Of a stretch of DNA of 64,000 bases, positions 9,049 to 19,829 are shown piece by piece. Below the pieces are notes generated by a model, which worked only from the letters and a program-made list of their open reading frames with translations, was not told the DNA's origin and did not search any database. The stretch spans positions 744,001-808,000 of the forward strand of contig NZ_NPKN01000002.1 of the NCBI RefSeq assembly GCF_008329435.1, in the 5' to 3' direction. The DNA is from Rhodanobacter sp. T12-5. Its GTDB lineage: Bacteria > Pseudomonadota > Gammaproteobacteria > Xanthomonadales > Rhodanobacteraceae. Position numbers and translations under genes: made by a program. Position 1 is the first letter of the stretch. The number at the start of each line of letters is the position of its first letter.

Positions 9049-9863
9049 CTGGCGCCACTCACCCGATCGCGCGACTCCAGATCCTTCGCCGTGAATACTT
9101 CGGTGTAGCCGGACTCGGCGAGCAGCGCGCGGGCGGCGGCTCCCTGGTTCCAGCCGTGTTCGAACAGCAGCCAGCCGCCGGGGTGCAGATGGGTGCGGGC
9201 GTCGCGCACGATGCGGCGGATGTCGTCGAGGCCGTCGGGGCCGGAGGCCAGCGCGTTGGCGGGTTCGTGGCGCAGGTCGCCCTGCGTCAGATGCGGGTCG
9301 GCGGCTTCGATGTACGGGGGGTTGGAGACGATCAGGTCGAAGTACTGACCGGCGAGCGGCGCCAGCCAGTCGCCGTGCACGAACGCGACATTGCCGATGG
9401 CGTGGCGTTGCGCATTGCGCTGGGCGACAGCGAGTGCGGCGGCGCTGGCGTCGGTGGCGATCACCTGCGCACGCGGCCGCTCGCGCGCGATCGCCAGTGC
9501 GATCGCGCCGCTGCCGGTGCCGAGGTCGGCCACGCTGCAGACGGTGACGGGCGGCAGGCGCTGCAGCGCGAGTTCGACCAGCAATTCGGTTTCCGGGCGC
9601 GGGATCAGCGTGGCCGGGCTCACCTCCAGATCAAGTGTCCAGAAGCCGCGCCGGCCAGTGAGGTAGGCCACCGGCTCGCCTTTTTCGCGACGCGCGACCA
9701 GCGCTGCGAAGGCCGTCTGGACGTCCATATCCAGCACGTCGTCGGCGTGGGTGAACAGCCAGCCTCGCTGCTGCTGCAGCACGTGCAGCAGCAGCAGTTC
9801 GGCGTCCGCCCGCTCGCCCAGGCGCATGACGGCGTCGGCCAGCACGCTGCGAACATCAGGCAT
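9024..9863 (-). CDS. prmC: peptide chain release factor N5-glutamine methyltransferase
   Basis: A 279-residue class I SAM-dependent methyltransferase. It methylates the glutamine of the GGQ motif in release factors RF1 and RF2. The SAM-binding motif I is [16 protein letters not shown] and the family-defining NPPY is at N181 ([14 protein letters not shown]). The N-terminal helical domain ([16 protein letters not shown]) and the [11 protein letters not shown] block are typical of PrmC rather than PrmB. Its start overlaps the end of the large upstream membrane-protein gene by eight bases, so the two are probably cotranscribed, although prfA, the usual partner, is not in view. Confidence 0.94.
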   Translation of the reverse strand: MPDVRSVLADAVMRLGERADAELLLLHVLQQQRGWLFTHADDVLDMDVQTAFAALVARREKGEPVAYLTGRRGFWTLDLEVSPATLIPRPETELLVELALQRLPPVTVCSVADLGTGSGAIALAIARERPRAQVIATDASAAALAVAQRNAQRHAIGNVAFVHGDWLAPLAGQYFDLIVSNPPYIEAADPHLTQGDLRHEPANALASGPDGLDDIRRIVRDARTHLHPGGWLLFEHGWNQGAAARALLAESGYTEVFTAKDLESRDRVSGASYFARLNS

Positions 9864-12800
9864 GCGGCGGCTCCGTCGCGGAAGGCGGCAGCTGCGGCGG
9901 CGTCACGCCAGGCCTCGGCGCGCTCTTGCGCCAGTAGCCGCCGCGCGTCCACGCATCGAACGCCCAGCGCAGCCAGCCGATCAGTGCATTCGCCAGCCAC
10001 AATGCCCACGCCAGCATGGCCAGCTTGTAGACCCACAGCGAGACGCTGAGCACGCCGGCACCAGGCAGCACATTCGCGCTTTGGTCGGCGAACCAGCGGA
10101 GGTTCCATGCGTCGGAAGCGTTGCCGGCCACGTGCATGTCCGGCAGGCCGAGCAGGCCTTTCGGCACCGCGGCGATCAGCACCACCAGCGCCAGCAGGGT
10201 GAGCAGTGCGAGACCGAGCTGCAACAGGTTGAACTTCGTGCTGCCCAGTTGCTCCGACGGCGTGCCGCGCGCGCGCAGGCCGAGCAGGATCAGCCACGCA
10301 ACCACCAGCGCATACGCACTCCAGGCGAAAGCCGAGAAGCCCAGCCCGAGCAGCAACCAGTGACGAAAACGCAGCGGCGTCGGCGCATAACGGGCAAGCA
10401 GCCAGGCGGCCAACAGCAGCACCAACAGCTGCGACCAGTACAACACCGCCGGGCCGGTGGTCGGCCCCCACGTCCACAGCACCCAGCGATCCTGCGGCAA
10501 CTGGAGCGCGAGGTCGATGTTCGCCACCGGCGCATGCAGCGCAAACGATGGCGTGCGCGTGCGCGCGGCAACGCCGTGCGGCTCGCGCAGGCGCAGCGTG
10601 TAGTCGTGCTCGCCCGGCAGCAGCGGCAGGCTGAGCTTGCCGTCGCGTACCGCAAGGTTGATCGACTCGCCGTCACGGTTCGCATCGAGCAGCTCGGCAC
10701 CGACCGGAAAATCGATCGCGTGCTCGCCGCCGCGGGTGCTGCGCGCATGCAGCTCCAGCGTGGTTTCGCTGGCACGTTCGCCGGCACGACTGGTAACCCG
10801 CACGCCATCGAACGCCAGGCTGTCGCCGGCGATCGCCACCGGCTTGCTGAAGGCCAGCTGCAGGTTCTCTCCAGGCAGCGGCTGATACAGCAGCCCATCG
10901 TCGGCGGCGCTGGTCGGCACCCCCTTCGCGTCCACATGCCACATGGGCGCGGCATGGACCTGCCATACCTCGGCACGTTCGCCCAGCTTCGGCGCCTTGA
11001 GCGACAGCGTCGTCGCGTGGTCGAGACGGCTGCTCCAGCTCACCACTCGGCTGTTCGCATTGAAGGTGATGCTGATGCGGCCATCCTTTACCAGTACGTC
11101 GTCGCCCAGCGGATGTTCGCCCGGCAGCAGCGGCAACGTGACGCTGAAACCGCCGTCCTGCGGGGCGATCCGCTCGACCGTGTTGTCGACGGTCCAGTCG
11201 ATGCCCAGTTGCAGGCTGCGGGTCAGACGCACATACGGCGGGAAGCTCTGCGCGGGCGGCAAACCGTTGCCATCGACGTCGGCGTGCATGCGCTGCAAGG
11301 CCACGCTGTCGCCCAGCGGACGGCCCTGATCGACGCCGGCCAGCGACCATCCCTGGCCGTCGAACGCGATGCGTTGCGGACGCAGCGCGAAACGCAGGCT
11401 GGCGTTGTCGGTCGCACCGATGCGGTAATGCAGGCTGATCCGGTGTACGCCACGATCCAGCCGCAACAACAGCTGATCGCCGCGACGGCCAAGCGGTGCT
11501 TCCGCCTTGCCGTCCACGCCGACATCGAGGAGCTGCAATGTGTCGTCGACCTGCGGCAGCGGCAAGGCGACCGCGGCGCCGACATGCGCCTCCAGTTCCA
11601 CGCCGAGCGTGTCGCCACTTGCCTGCAGTTGCGCCTGTGCCACGGTGGCGCAGGCCGGCGCGCATGTCGGTGCCTCGGTCAACCGGTTGCGCAGCTGATT
11701 CAGCAACGCCTGGTCGGGCAGGCTCTGCGCGTGCAGGCCCGCGGGGAGCAGTGCAATGGCGAGCAAGGCCGCGCTCGCCACGCCGCCGCCACGCCGCCAG
11801 TCATGCCAACGGCCACGCAGTGGCGCCAGCAGCAAGGGCACCAGCTTCGCCAGCAGCAGCGCCAGCAATCCCACCATGAGCACCCGCAGCAACCGCACCA
11901 ACCACGCCGGCGCGATCACCAGCCGCGTGCTCTGCTGCACCGTCACCGGGCCGGACCAGCCGAGCCGGTAGTCGTTGCCCTGGTCCCAGTGCGGTGTGCC
12001 GGCGCCGGCCTGGGTCACGCTGCGGCTGTCGACGTCAGCGCGGACTCCAGCGTACCCATTGCCCCGATTCCGGATGCTTGCAGCAGAAACGGTGACGGCA
12101 GACAACGCCGCGCCCGATGCATCGCGTGACGTCCTGCCGGAAGTCGGCGGCGCGTACGAACTCATCTCGTCAACCATGGGCGCTGCCGGTGCGGGAGACG
12201 CAGGGGGAGGCGCCATCTGCTCGATGACTTTCGACGGCGCCACTCGCTGGTTGCTCTTTGCCTGCACGTTCGCCTGGGCCTCTTCCTGCGCGGCGTAACC
12301 CGCGGAGACAACCTGGCCCCGCTGCCCGCCCTCCAGTTGCGGGTGCAGCGCGTACTGCAGCTGCGTTGCGAAGAACGGCAGGGTCCACAGCACGGTCAGC
12401 ACGAACATGCCGATGGCACTGCCGCGCGCCACGGAGCGCAATCGTCCTTCCGGCAGCGCGCGCAGCAGCAGTGCCAGTACCAGCGTCAAGGTCAGCGTCC
12501 ACAGCGGCGCACCGTGTTCGTGTTGCGCCAACGCCAGGTAACCGGCCGTCAGCAATGCCCACGGCCAGCCGAGCAGGCGCCCGGCCAGCAGCGCCATCAA
12601 GGCCACCACGAACAGGTCGAGAAGGCTCCATCGCGCCACCCACGAATCGGGCGAACGGTCCACACCGGTCGCGCCGAGCAGACGATAGCCGTAGGGCAGG
12701 TGCAAGGTGACATCGATGCTTTCCAGCGGCAGCTGCCAGCCCGCGCTGGGGATCGCGCCGCGATGCGTGGGCAGGCGCAGCCCGGCGTCGAGGTCGAGCT

Positions 12801-14028
12801 GTCGTTCGCGCAGTTCGACGCCGCTGCGGCCATCCGCGCCCTTGCTGATCAGCAGTGGCTCATCGCCTTGGCTGGCACGCTGCAATTGCCACGGCGCGAT
12901 CACGTCGAGCCGTTGGTGATGACGCAGCTCGCCGCTAAGCCGATCCGCAACGGTGAACCCGCCGCCATCGAAATCCAGCCACAGCTGGCGCTGCAGATGC
13001 AGCTGATCGCCCTTGCCGCCCTCGTCGCCACGCGTGCCCTGTTCGATCGCCAGGCCCGCGTCGTCGCCCAGCACGAACGCCGGCAGATCGCGCCACTCGC
13101 TCGGCACGCCGGCCTGCGCCGCGTCCGTGGCGTTGCCTTCCACCCTGGTGCTGCGCAGAGCCGGGTCGTCGGCATAACTCCAGATTTCCTGCTGCGGCCA
13201 CGGCGCCTTCGGCAGTTTCACCGTCACCGTGGCCAGCGGCGCCATGCTGCAGGCGACGAGCGTGATCGTCCACTGGCCCGGCCGCAGCTGCACGCGCAAC
13301 CGACCGTCGTTGTCCAGCCGCGCCGGCAAATCGCCGGACAAGGCGGTGGCCACGAAACCTTCCGGCAGCACGGGGCCGAGCGATTGCTCGCGCGCGCTGC
13401 CGGTGACGTTGAACTGCAATTGCGTTTCCAGCGTGGCCGGCAGTCCGTCCTCCAGCCGGCGATAGACGCGCAGCGACAGCGCATCGGCGGCGCGTTGCGA
13501 GGCCGCGGCCTCGCCCAGGGTGAGTTGTTCGCCGTTGCGCTCGATGCGCGCCACCGCCGCCCCGTCGACGCTCAGCGCCACCAGGCCGATCGCCGCCGGT
13601 ACGTGCAGGCGCGGCGGACGCGCCGTCCACGGCAGCGTGCCGCGCAACTGGTAATCGCCCGGCGTCAGCCAGAGCATCGGTTGGCCTGCACGCTGCAGCA
13701 CGGTGGCCGGCTGGTTGTTCGCACTGACTTGTTGCGGCCAGTTCCTCGCATCACCGGGCAGCGCCACCCAGCTCGGCGCATCCACGCGCACGTCCAGGCT
13801 GAAGCGACCGCCGTCCTTGCCCGCATCGAGGCTCAGCCGCCCGGGCCACACACATTGATGGCTGCCGGCGTTCGGCGTCTGGGTGGCAAGGAACGGACAG
13901 GCATGCTGCGGCACGTCGTGCAGCACCCAGCCCTGCCAGTCGCGCAACGGCGGCGGTATATCCTGCGCCGGCAACGGCGACGCCAAAAGCAACCACAGAC
14001 CCAGCAGTCCGAGCATTCGAGCGAGCAT
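9856..14028 (-). CDS. very large membrane-anchored protein, unknown function, two-part architecture
   Basis: I do not recognise a named family in this 1390-residue protein. It has a signal peptide (residues 1-22, ending PLPAQ), a long beta-rich, probably periplasmic region, a block of hydrophobic helices at about 470-570, and a low-complexity Gln/Ala/Ser/Pro linker. At about 700-770 a hydrophobic segment is followed by a second signal-like stretch ending LLPAGLHAQ, then another beta-rich region, then a dense C-terminal block of membrane helices (about 1186-1370). Motifs such as LRPGQW and [10 protein letters not shown] recur in both halves. The ATG at 14028 has GGGAG upstream. Its stop overlaps the prmC start. 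An inner-membrane protein with large periplasmic domains is the safest description. Confidence 0.75.
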   Translation of the reverse strand: MLARMLGLLGLWLLLASPLPAQDIPPPLRDWQGWVLHDVPQHACPFLATQTPNAGSHQCVWPGRLSLDAGKDGGRFSLDVRVDAPSWVALPGDARNWPQQVSANNQPATVLQRAGQPMLWLTPGDYQLRGTLPWTARPPRLHVPAAIGLVALSVDGAAVARIERNGEQLTLGEAAASQRAADALSLRVYRRLEDGLPATLETQLQFNVTGSAREQSLGPVLPEGFVATALSGDLPARLDNDGRLRVQLRPGQWTITLVACSMAPLATVTVKLPKAPWPQQEIWSYADDPALRSTRVEGNATDAAQAGVPSEWRDLPAFVLGDDAGLAIEQGTRGDEGGKGDQLHLQRQLWLDFDGGGFTVADRLSGELRHHQRLDVIAPWQLQRASQGDEPLLISKGADGRSGVELRERQLDLDAGLRLPTHRGAIPSAGWQLPLESIDVTLHLPYGYRLLGATGVDRSPDSWVARWSLLDLFVVALMALLAGRLLGWPWALLTAGYLALAQHEHGAPLWTLTLTLVLALLLRALPEGRLRSVARGSAIGMFVLTVLWTLPFFATQLQYALHPQLEGGQRGQVVSAGYAAQEEAQANVQAKSNQRVAPSKVIEQMAPPPASPAPAAPMVDEMSSYAPPTSGRTSRDASGAALSAVTVSAASIRNRGNGYAGVRADVDSRSVTQAGAGTPHWDQGNDYRLGWSGPVTVQQSTRLVIAPAWLVRLLRVLMVGLLALLLAKLVPLLLAPLRGRWHDWRRGGGVASAALLAIALLPAGLHAQSLPDQALLNQLRNRLTEAPTCAPACATVAQAQLQASGDTLGVELEAHVGAAVALPLPQVDDTLQLLDVGVDGKAEAPLGRRGDQLLLRLDRGVHRISLHYRIGATDNASLRFALRPQRIAFDGQGWSLAGVDQGRPLGDSVALQRMHADVDGNGLPPAQSFPPYVRLTRSLQLGIDWTVDNTVERIAPQDGGFSVTLPLLPGEHPLGDDVLVKDGRISITFNANSRVVSWSSRLDHATTLSLKAPKLGERAEVWQVHAAPMWHVDAKGVPTSAADDGLLYQPLPGENLQLAFSKPVAIAGDSLAFDGVRVTSRAGERASETTLELHARSTRGGEHAIDFPVGAELLDANRDGESINLAVRDGKLSLPLLPGEHDYTLRLREPHGVAARTRTPSFALHAPVANIDLALQLPQDRWVLWTWGPTTGPAVLYWSQLLVLLLAAWLLARYAPTPLRFRHWLLLGLGFSAFAWSAYALVVAWLILLGLRARGTPSEQLGSTKFNLLQLGLALLTLLALVVLIAAVPKGLLGLPDMHVAGNASDAWNLRWFADQSANVLPGAGVLSVSLWVYKLAMLAWALWLANALIGWLRWAFDAWTRGGYWRKSAPRPGVTPPQLPPSATEPPHA

Positions 14029-14377
14029 GCAGTTCTCCCTGTGTGCCGTGCGGCCGGCACAGTGTAAGTGGAACACGACGGGTGTAGCGTCCCACCCGCA
14101 TCGGGGCGAAACACGGTCCCGCCCCTTCAACTTCAACGCAACCGGCGACGTTTCGGGGTCGATGCAGAATGGCGCTTGCTTGACGCGCGCTGGCCCCGGG
14201 ATCAGGTCCGAGGCCACAGGGAGCGGCCTCCCCCACGCGAAAGCAGGATCAAGAGCGCCCCATCCACCCTTCGGGTACTTTCCCCGGCTTCGCAGGGGAA
14301 GGAAAAGCCCTGCTGCTGGCAAACGGGAAATATGCCGCCATTTCAAATTTCCCCTGCTTGCACGTCTTGGAGGGGAG
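14029..14377. other. intergenic region between divergent genes
   Basis: This gap of about 350 bases separates the leftward large membrane-protein gene from the rightward sigma-factor gene, so it should hold promoters for both. The only structure I see is a GGGAAAT/ATTTCCC inverted pair (14325-14331 and 14347-14353) about 25 bases before the sigma-factor start, and a short pairing of TTCCCC with GGGGAA near 14278-14300. No Fur-box-like sequence and no convincing small gene was found. Confidence 0.5.
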
Positions 14378-15013
14378 ATGGGAAAGGCCGAGATCGCGGA
14401 AGATCCTCGCACCCCAGCCGACGAGCGCCATGAATCACTACTGATGGATAGTCCGTACAGCATGGAACCACCCCACCGCGACGAAGCCGCGCGTCCAGGC
14501 CGCTCCCCCGGCCATGCCGAGCAGGTGGCTGCGCTGTATCGCGAGCATCACGATGCCCTGGTGGCATTGCTGCAATGCCGTCTCAGCTCCCGCACCGACG
14601 CGCAGGAGATCGCCCAGGAGGTCTATGTGAAGTTGCTGACAATGAATGACCTGTCCCACCTGGAATCGCCACGCGCGTTCCTGTTCCGCATGGCGATCAA
14701 CCAGTCGATGGATTACCTGCGCAAGCGCGTCGTGCGAGCCAACGTACCGCCCGATCCGGCCGGTGAGGATATGCATGCCACGCCATTACCCGAGCAACAT
14801 CTGTGGGCCAGCCAGCAGTGGAAGAAGGTACAGGCCGCCCTGCGCGAGCTTCCCGCCAAGTCCAGCCAGGCCTTCGTGATGCACGTCGTCGAAGGCCGCG
14901 CTTTTTCCGTGATTGCCGGCGACATGAAACTCAGCGAGCGCATGATTCGCTATCACGTCAGCCATGCCATGGCCCACTGTCGGGAACGCTGTTTTGCACC
15001 GGAGGCGCCGTAA
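14378..15013 (+). CDS. ECF sigma factor, FecI-like
   Basis: A sigma-70 family extracytoplasmic-function factor of 211 residues from this start. Region 2 is seen in HAEQVAALYREHHDALVALL and EIAQEVYVKLL...RAFLFRMAINQSMDYLRKR; region 4 is LRELPAKSSQAFVMHVVEGR and LSERMIRYHVSHAMAHCRE. Such factors direct transcription of one or a few promoters, typically for an iron-siderophore TonB receptor, when the partner FecR signals. The start is uncertain: ATG 14378 has GGAGGGG just upstream; ATG 14444 gives 189 residues but lacks an RBS. The stop shares one base with the fecR-like start (TAATG). Confidence 0.9.
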   Translation: MGKAEIAEDPRTPADERHESLLMDSPYSMEPPHRDEAARPGRSPGHAEQVAALYREHHDALVALLQCRLSSRTDAQEIAQEVYVKLLTMNDLSHLESPRAFLFRMAINQSMDYLRKRVVRANVPPDPAGEDMHATPLPEQHLWASQQWKKVQAALRELPAKSSQAFVMHVVEGRAFSVIAGDMKLSERMIRYHVSHAMAHCRERCFAPEAP

Positions 15014-16020
15014 TGGCCATCGACACTGGATTCGAGGAAGAAACCATGCGCGTGGCTGCGATCTGGTGGACCCAACTGCGTGATCCCGAGCCGTCCGTGG
15101 ACCTGCTTGAGCGCTGGAATGCATGGATCGCAGCCGATCCCGGCAACGCGCAGGCATTCGCGCAGCTCAATGCGCTGGGTGAGTTGGCCGCCAATGCCTC
15201 GACGAACCAACGCCAGCAGTTGATCGACGAATTTGCCCCCCGCCGTGTGCGGCAGCGCCGCCCGCTGCTGGCGGCTGCCGCTGCGGCCGTGATCGGCGTG
15301 GCGCTGCTTGGCGGCTGGTGGACGCTGCGTGGCGGGCTCGATCCTGCCGGTCAGCCACGGCAATACGCCAGCGCGGTGGCCGAGAATCGCGACATCGAAT
15401 TGCCCGATGGCACCGCCATCCAGCTCGGTGCGGCATCGACGCTGACGACGCGTTATGCGAGCGACCGGCGCGATGTCGATCTGGGTACCGGCGAAGCATT
15501 CTTCACCGTCACCCACGACAACAGCCGTCCCTTCGTGGTCACCGCCGGCCCGTTGCACATCGAGGATCTTGGCACCGCGTTCAACGTGCGGCGCACCGGG
15601 CAGCGAGTCAGCGTAACCGTGACCGAGGGGCGCGTACGCCTGTCCCCCGCCGACGGCGCATCGTCTGCTGCGAACCTGACGTCAGGGCGGCTGGACCTGG
15701 TGGCCGGGCAGCGTGCCGAGTACGACCCGGCTACGGGAGCAATCAGCGTTTCCGAAGTGGCGATCGAGCATGCGGCGGCCTGGCGCCATCATCGGCTGGA
15801 GTTCGTCAACGAGCCGCTGTCGACCGTCCTGGCCAACGTCAACCGCTACAGCCACCAGCCGGTACAGCTTGCCGATCCACGCTTGGGCGATCTGATGTTC
15901 ACCGGCACGGTCAACACCACTACCATTGACAGCTGGGTTGGCGCCTTGCCGCATGTTTTCCCCGTGCAGGTAAGCACGTTTGCCGACCACGTGGTGCTTT
16001 CGAGTGCCGGACAACCCTAA
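15013..16020 (+). CDS. FecR-like anti-sigma/signal-transducing protein
   Basis: A 335-residue inner-membrane regulator. The N-terminal cytoplasmic domain (AAIWWTQLRDPEPSVDLLERWNAW) is of the FecR N-terminal type that contacts sigma. One membrane helix lies at about residues 82-102 (LLAAAAAAVIGVALLGGWW). The periplasmic FecR domain follows (AENRDIELPDGTAIQLGAAS; VDLGTGEAFFTVTHD; GTAFNVRR) with a C-terminal secretin-like segment (LEFVNEPLSTVLANVNRYS). It passes the signal from the outer-membrane receptor to the FecI-like sigma factor. It is translationally coupled to the sigma gene by a one-base overlap and followed by the receptor gene. Confidence 0.92.
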   Translation: MAIDTGFEEETMRVAAIWWTQLRDPEPSVDLLERWNAWIAADPGNAQAFAQLNALGELAANASTNQRQQLIDEFAPRRVRQRRPLLAAAAAAVIGVALLGGWWTLRGGLDPAGQPRQYASAVAENRDIELPDGTAIQLGAASTLTTRYASDRRDVDLGTGEAFFTVTHDNSRPFVVTAGPLHIEDLGTAFNVRRTGQRVSVTVTEGRVRLSPADGASSAANLTSGRLDLVAGQRAEYDPATGAISVSEVAIEHAAAWRHHRLEFVNEPLSTVLANVNRYSHQPVQLADPRLGDLMFTGTVNTTTIDSWVGALPHVFPVQVSTFADHVVLSSAGQP

Positions 16021-16147
16021 CCGGACCACGATTTGCATGCAGGACAGGCACGATGGCGGGACGTAAACGGCACCGCTGCAATGGGTGCACGCCGACCGTG
16101 CGTCACCGAGGCGCCGTTCCCGTACGGGATGCGCCGGGATGCTGCGG

Positions 16148-18565
16148 ATGACGTCGCGTCGGCCTGCAGGATGGCTGCGGCGCGCGTTGATCGTGTGCGT
16201 GACATGGGGCCTCTCGGCGGGTTGCCCGGGTACCGCCGATGCCGCGTCGGGCGCATTCGTGCTGATGGACGGACCGACCCGTTTCTCGATTCCGCCGCAA
16301 CCGCTGTCCAGCGCACTGATGGCCCTGGGTCGCCAGGCCGACGTGCAGATACTCGCCTCCAGCAACACGATTGCGGGACGACACACTACGGGCACCTCCG
16401 GCAACTTGAAGGTGGAAGTGGCGCTTGCCCGCCTGCTCGAAGGCACCGGGCTGGACTACGAGGTGATCGGCAGGCGCACGGTGGTAGTGCGCCAGCGCGA
16501 CTTCACGCCGGCGGCTTCCTACGAAAGCCGGCTCAGCGGCACCAAGCCGAGCGTGCCGATCGTCTCGGAGCTGGATACCGTGCGGGTGTCCGGCCTCGTG
16601 CTGGGTGACATGGGGTTCATGGCCGATACCACGCGCGGCGCCACACGCACGGATTCGAACCTGGCCGACCTTCCCCAGTCGGTGAGTATCGTCACGCGCG
16701 ACCTGATGGACTCCAGACAGGCCTTCGAAGTGGCCGACGTGGTGCGTCACGTGGCGGGCGTGGACTACGTGGACGGCTTCGGCGGCCCGCCGCTGTTCCG
16801 CATCCGTGGATTCAGCACCGGCAACGGCCTGACCGACGGCATGCCCAACGGCGTGGCGCGCATCGAGGATCTGCCGCCGCTGATCGGCATCGAGAGAGTC
16901 GAGGTGCTGAAGGGGCCGGAGACGATCCTCGGCGAGTCGTCGGTGGACAACAATTTCGGTGGCTCGGTCAACATCGTGATGAAACGGCCACAGGCCAAGC
17001 CGGTGCGGCAGCTGGTGTTCTCCACCGGGCGGCACGACGGCACGCGACTGGGTGTCGACCTGGCCGGACCGCTCGACGAGCAGGGGCGACTGACCTATCG
17101 ATGGATTGCCGCCGGCAATCGCGCCGATCGCACGGCGCAGGGTTACCACGGTCAACGCAGCGGGTACCTCGCGCCATCCATCGCCTGGCAGGGCGACACC
17201 ACGCAACTGCTGTTCGGCCTCGAGTACGTCGACAACCGCGTACCGGTGCCGGATCACACCGCGCTGCTTGGCCCGTCGCTGGCCGAGTCGTCGTCATTCG
17301 ATGTGTTGCTCGGCAACCCGGACGACCATGCGAGGTATCGCACCCGGCGCGCTTTCTACATGGCCAAGCAGGCGCTCGGTGGTGACTGGAGCCTGCGCAG
17401 CCGCGGGCAGTACGTGAGCCAGCACAGCAGCGGGCAGGCCTGGGCATTTTCCGACACGCAGCGTTTCGGCCTGACCGAGGCGATGGCCAGCACCTACCGC
17501 TACTCCGACGCGTTCTACACACTGCAGAACGAACTGGCGGCAAGCTTCGACCAGGGCATGCTGGTGCACGACGTGCTGCTGGGGATCGACTACGCCCGCA
17601 CCCACACCGGCAACAGCGCCGAGTCCAATGTCATCACCATGGGAAAAGCGGTCGAGTTGCAACCGGACAACCTGCTGCCGTCGGCCACTTCGCAGGACGC
17701 GAGCCTCGCACGGACGCAGCCGCTGGGCGGATCCTGGTCGACCCATACCGGGGTATTCGTGCAGGACCAGATCTCGATCGGCGAGTCATGGAACGTGCTG
17801 GCGACCGTGCGCCATGCCACGTACGAACTGGCCGGCGGTGCGATGCCCACACTGCGCCGGTCGAAATGGGTGCCGCGACTGGGCGTGGTCTACAAGCCTG
17901 CTCCTGGCGTGTCGCTGTACGCCTCCAGCAACACTGGTTTCCAGGTCGATGCGCTGCTGGGGGAGGATGGCCGTCCGCTGCCGCCCTCGGTATCGCGCCA
18001 GATCGAAGTGGGAACCAAGCTCGACATGTTCGACCAGCGCGCCAGGCTGAGCGCGGCGTGGTACCGCATCCGCCTGGATCACAGCATCAACCGGATATCG
18101 CCCGAGCCGCCTCACTTCGCCGTGCCCGGCCCGGGCCAGACCAACAGCGGCGTGGAGGTCGAGTTCGAGGGCCAGGTCATGCCCGGCCTGGATGTCTCGG
18201 CCAGCTATACCGGCGCGCGCATCCGCAACCACGACGGCAGTCTTCCGTATGGAGCGCCCCGGCATCAGTGGAACGCCTGGGCCAGCTACCACTTCCAGCG
18301 CAGCGCGTTGCAATCCTGGGGCGTCGCCGGTGGCGTGTTCGCGCGCAGTCGCAGCATAGGCCGTGTCGTGAGCGGTGGGCATTTCGCCATCCCCGGCCAG
18401 CTCAGCGCGGAGGCCAACCTCACCTATTACGCCGACGCGTGGTCGGCGACGCTCGGCGTGAAAAACCTGTTTGCGCGCACCCTGTATGCCGTCAACGCGG
18501 AGTCGTCGTTCGTGCCGGTACGCGAGGGCCGGATGATCTTGCTCAGCGGCACCTACGACTTCTAA
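16148..18565 (+). CDS. FecA-like TonB-dependent receptor with signalling (STN) domain
   Basis: An outer-membrane receptor of about 805 residues. After the signal peptide (LRRALIVCVTWGLSAG) comes a secretin/TonB short N-terminal domain (FSIPPQPLSSALMALGRQAD to YEVIGRRTVVV), which marks a transducing receptor that talks to FecR. The plug follows (DLPQSVSIVTRDLMDSR; RIRGFSTGNGLTDGMPNG; IERVEVLKGPETILGES), then a 22-strand-type barrel ending in Phe (LLSGTYDF). The GPETILGES and TKLDMFDQRARLSAAWYRI motifs resemble ferric-siderophore receptors, so a siderophore ligand is inferred. Start choice is uncertain: ATG 16148 is used; ATG 16139 and GTG 16085 are in frame. Confidence 0.9.
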   Translation: MTSRRPAGWLRRALIVCVTWGLSAGCPGTADAASGAFVLMDGPTRFSIPPQPLSSALMALGRQADVQILASSNTIAGRHTTGTSGNLKVEVALARLLEGTGLDYEVIGRRTVVVRQRDFTPAASYESRLSGTKPSVPIVSELDTVRVSGLVLGDMGFMADTTRGATRTDSNLADLPQSVSIVTRDLMDSRQAFEVADVVRHVAGVDYVDGFGGPPLFRIRGFSTGNGLTDGMPNGVARIEDLPPLIGIERVEVLKGPETILGESSVDNNFGGSVNIVMKRPQAKPVRQLVFSTGRHDGTRLGVDLAGPLDEQGRLTYRWIAAGNRADRTAQGYHGQRSGYLAPSIAWQGDTTQLLFGLEYVDNRVPVPDHTALLGPSLAESSSFDVLLGNPDDHARYRTRRAFYMAKQALGGDWSLRSRGQYVSQHSSGQAWAFSDTQRFGLTEAMASTYRYSDAFYTLQNELAASFDQGMLVHDVLLGIDYARTHTGNSAESNVITMGKAVELQPDNLLPSATSQDASLARTQPLGGSWSTHTGVFVQDQISIGESWNVLATVRHATYELAGGAMPTLRRSKWVPRLGVVYKPAPGVSLYASSNTGFQVDALLGEDGRPLPPSVSRQIEVGTKLDMFDQRARLSAAWYRIRLDHSINRISPEPPHFAVPGPGQTNSGVEVEFEGQVMPGLDVSASYTGARIRNHDGSLPYGAPRHQWNAWASYHFQRSALQSWGVAGGVFARSRSIGRVVSGGHFAIPGQLSAEANLTYYADAWSATLGVKNLFARTLYAVNAESSFVPVREGRMILLSGTYDF

Positions 18566-18582
18566 ACCTGGCCGCACACGCC

Positions 18583-19611
18583 TCACAGGCCGGCCACCAG
18601 CATGCCGCCATGTTCCGACGCAGGCCTTTGGCCGCCCGACGACAGGTTGCGGATGGCGGCGGCATCCCGTGAAACCGATACCGTCGCGCCAACAGGATGA
18701 CGCCCGTCCGTCGTGCGAAATGCAGCGGCAAACGCCTCGCAGGCCTTCTCGCGAAACGCCTCTCGCAGTTGCCGCTTTTCGCGGCGGCTGCGAGGGCCAA
18801 CGTCACACGGCGCCTGCACCAGCGACAGCGGCAATTCGTGACAACCCGACTCCGCCGGAACACCACCCTGCTCTCGCCAGAAAGCATCATCGCCGTCCGC
18901 GCCAACCCCGTGCGACGAGCCGGCAACGCGCGCCGATGAAGCGACCGCACGGATACGCTTCAGGCCATGCAGTGCGGCCAGTTCGCGCACCAGCGATACG
19001 AGCAGGTCGGTCGGATGCAGGCCATGGCTGCCCTGGATGAATTCGCGGGTTGCCTCGAACGGGGTGTGGGGGCCGGCACCTCGCACGGCACCGATGATGA
19101 CGCTGTCGCAGCGATCGAATGTCAGGATGCACGAAGCCAGCACTTCCTTTTCCAGGGTGAGCAGCAACAAGCTCAACTCACCCGCCTCGCCACGCGAAGG
19201 TTTGCGCAGACTCAGGTACGCCCCGGGTACGCCATCCAGCCGAAGCGTGGCCAGAAGCGCGCTGCCACCAGACACGATGCGCTCGCACAGCCACGCAGGA
19301 AAACGCCGCATCACGAACGCGTAGTGCGAACTGACGATACGGCGTCGGGTATCGAGGTCGAAATGCGTCGAGATATAAGGTCGGTGCCAGCGCTCATAGA
19401 GCCGGGGGTCGGCGTGCGCCGCCCGTCGCAGGGTTTCCCGTGCATTGAGTGCGCGCAGCCATCGCGTCTGCCGAATGAACAGCCGCACCCAGCTTGCCAT
19501 GTGCTTGACCAACTGCCATCGGCTCTCGCCGGCAGTCCGCCGCAGCAACCAGCGGCGGTGCAAGGCATCCATCCACAACATGCCTGCCATATTCGTTCGT
19601 GCGACGCGCAT
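18583..19611 (-). CDS. VirK/YbjX family protein (DUF535)
   Basis: A 342-residue protein of the VirK/YbjX (DUF535) family. The visible blocks fit it: RHPYISTHFDLDTR-like (HRPYISTHFDLDTRRRIVSSHY), EGELSLLLLTLEKEVLASC-like (GELSLLLLTLEKEVLASCIL), IGAVRGAGP, and SSARVAGSS. Family members in Salmonella and Shigella affect envelope properties and virulence-factor export, but the biochemical activity is unknown. The C-terminus (GGQRPASEHGGMLVAGL) is low-complexity. It is convergent with the fecA-like gene, leaving only 17 bases between stops, and divergent from the reductase gene. Confidence 0.8.
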   Translation of the reverse strand: MRVARTNMAGMLWMDALHRRWLLRRTAGESRWQLVKHMASWVRLFIRQTRWLRALNARETLRRAAHADPRLYERWHRPYISTHFDLDTRRRIVSSHYAFVMRRFPAWLCERIVSGGSALLATLRLDGVPGAYLSLRKPSRGEAGELSLLLLTLEKEVLASCILTFDRCDSVIIGAVRGAGPHTPFEATREFIQGSHGLHPTDLLVSLVRELAALHGLKRIRAVASSARVAGSSHGVGADGDDAFWREQGGVPAESGCHELPLSLVQAPCDVGPRSRREKRQLREAFREKACEAFAAAFRTTDGRHPVGATVSVSRDAAAIRNLSSGGQRPASEHGGMLVAGL

Positions 19612-19829
19612 CGGTCCACCTCGTCATGCCGAGTTGACCTGTAAGACGCGCGGGCCGCCGAATTTTGAAATGGCTCGCCGTCCTGTCGCAGGCATGGCTT
19701 GTTCCCCAGCCAAACGGCGAGAACACAAAACAGGGGAAGTGGACCCGTTCCACTCGAAGCGCCCACCACGAATCGATGCCTTCACAGCGGCGCCGTATAG
19801 TGGCTGCATCTCCCCGCCACGGTTAACCC

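Noticed and set aside
9751..12129. 792-codon rightward frame opposite the large membrane protein
   Set aside because: Composition is dominated by Arg, Gln, His and Ala; the other strand carries a signal peptide and membrane helices.
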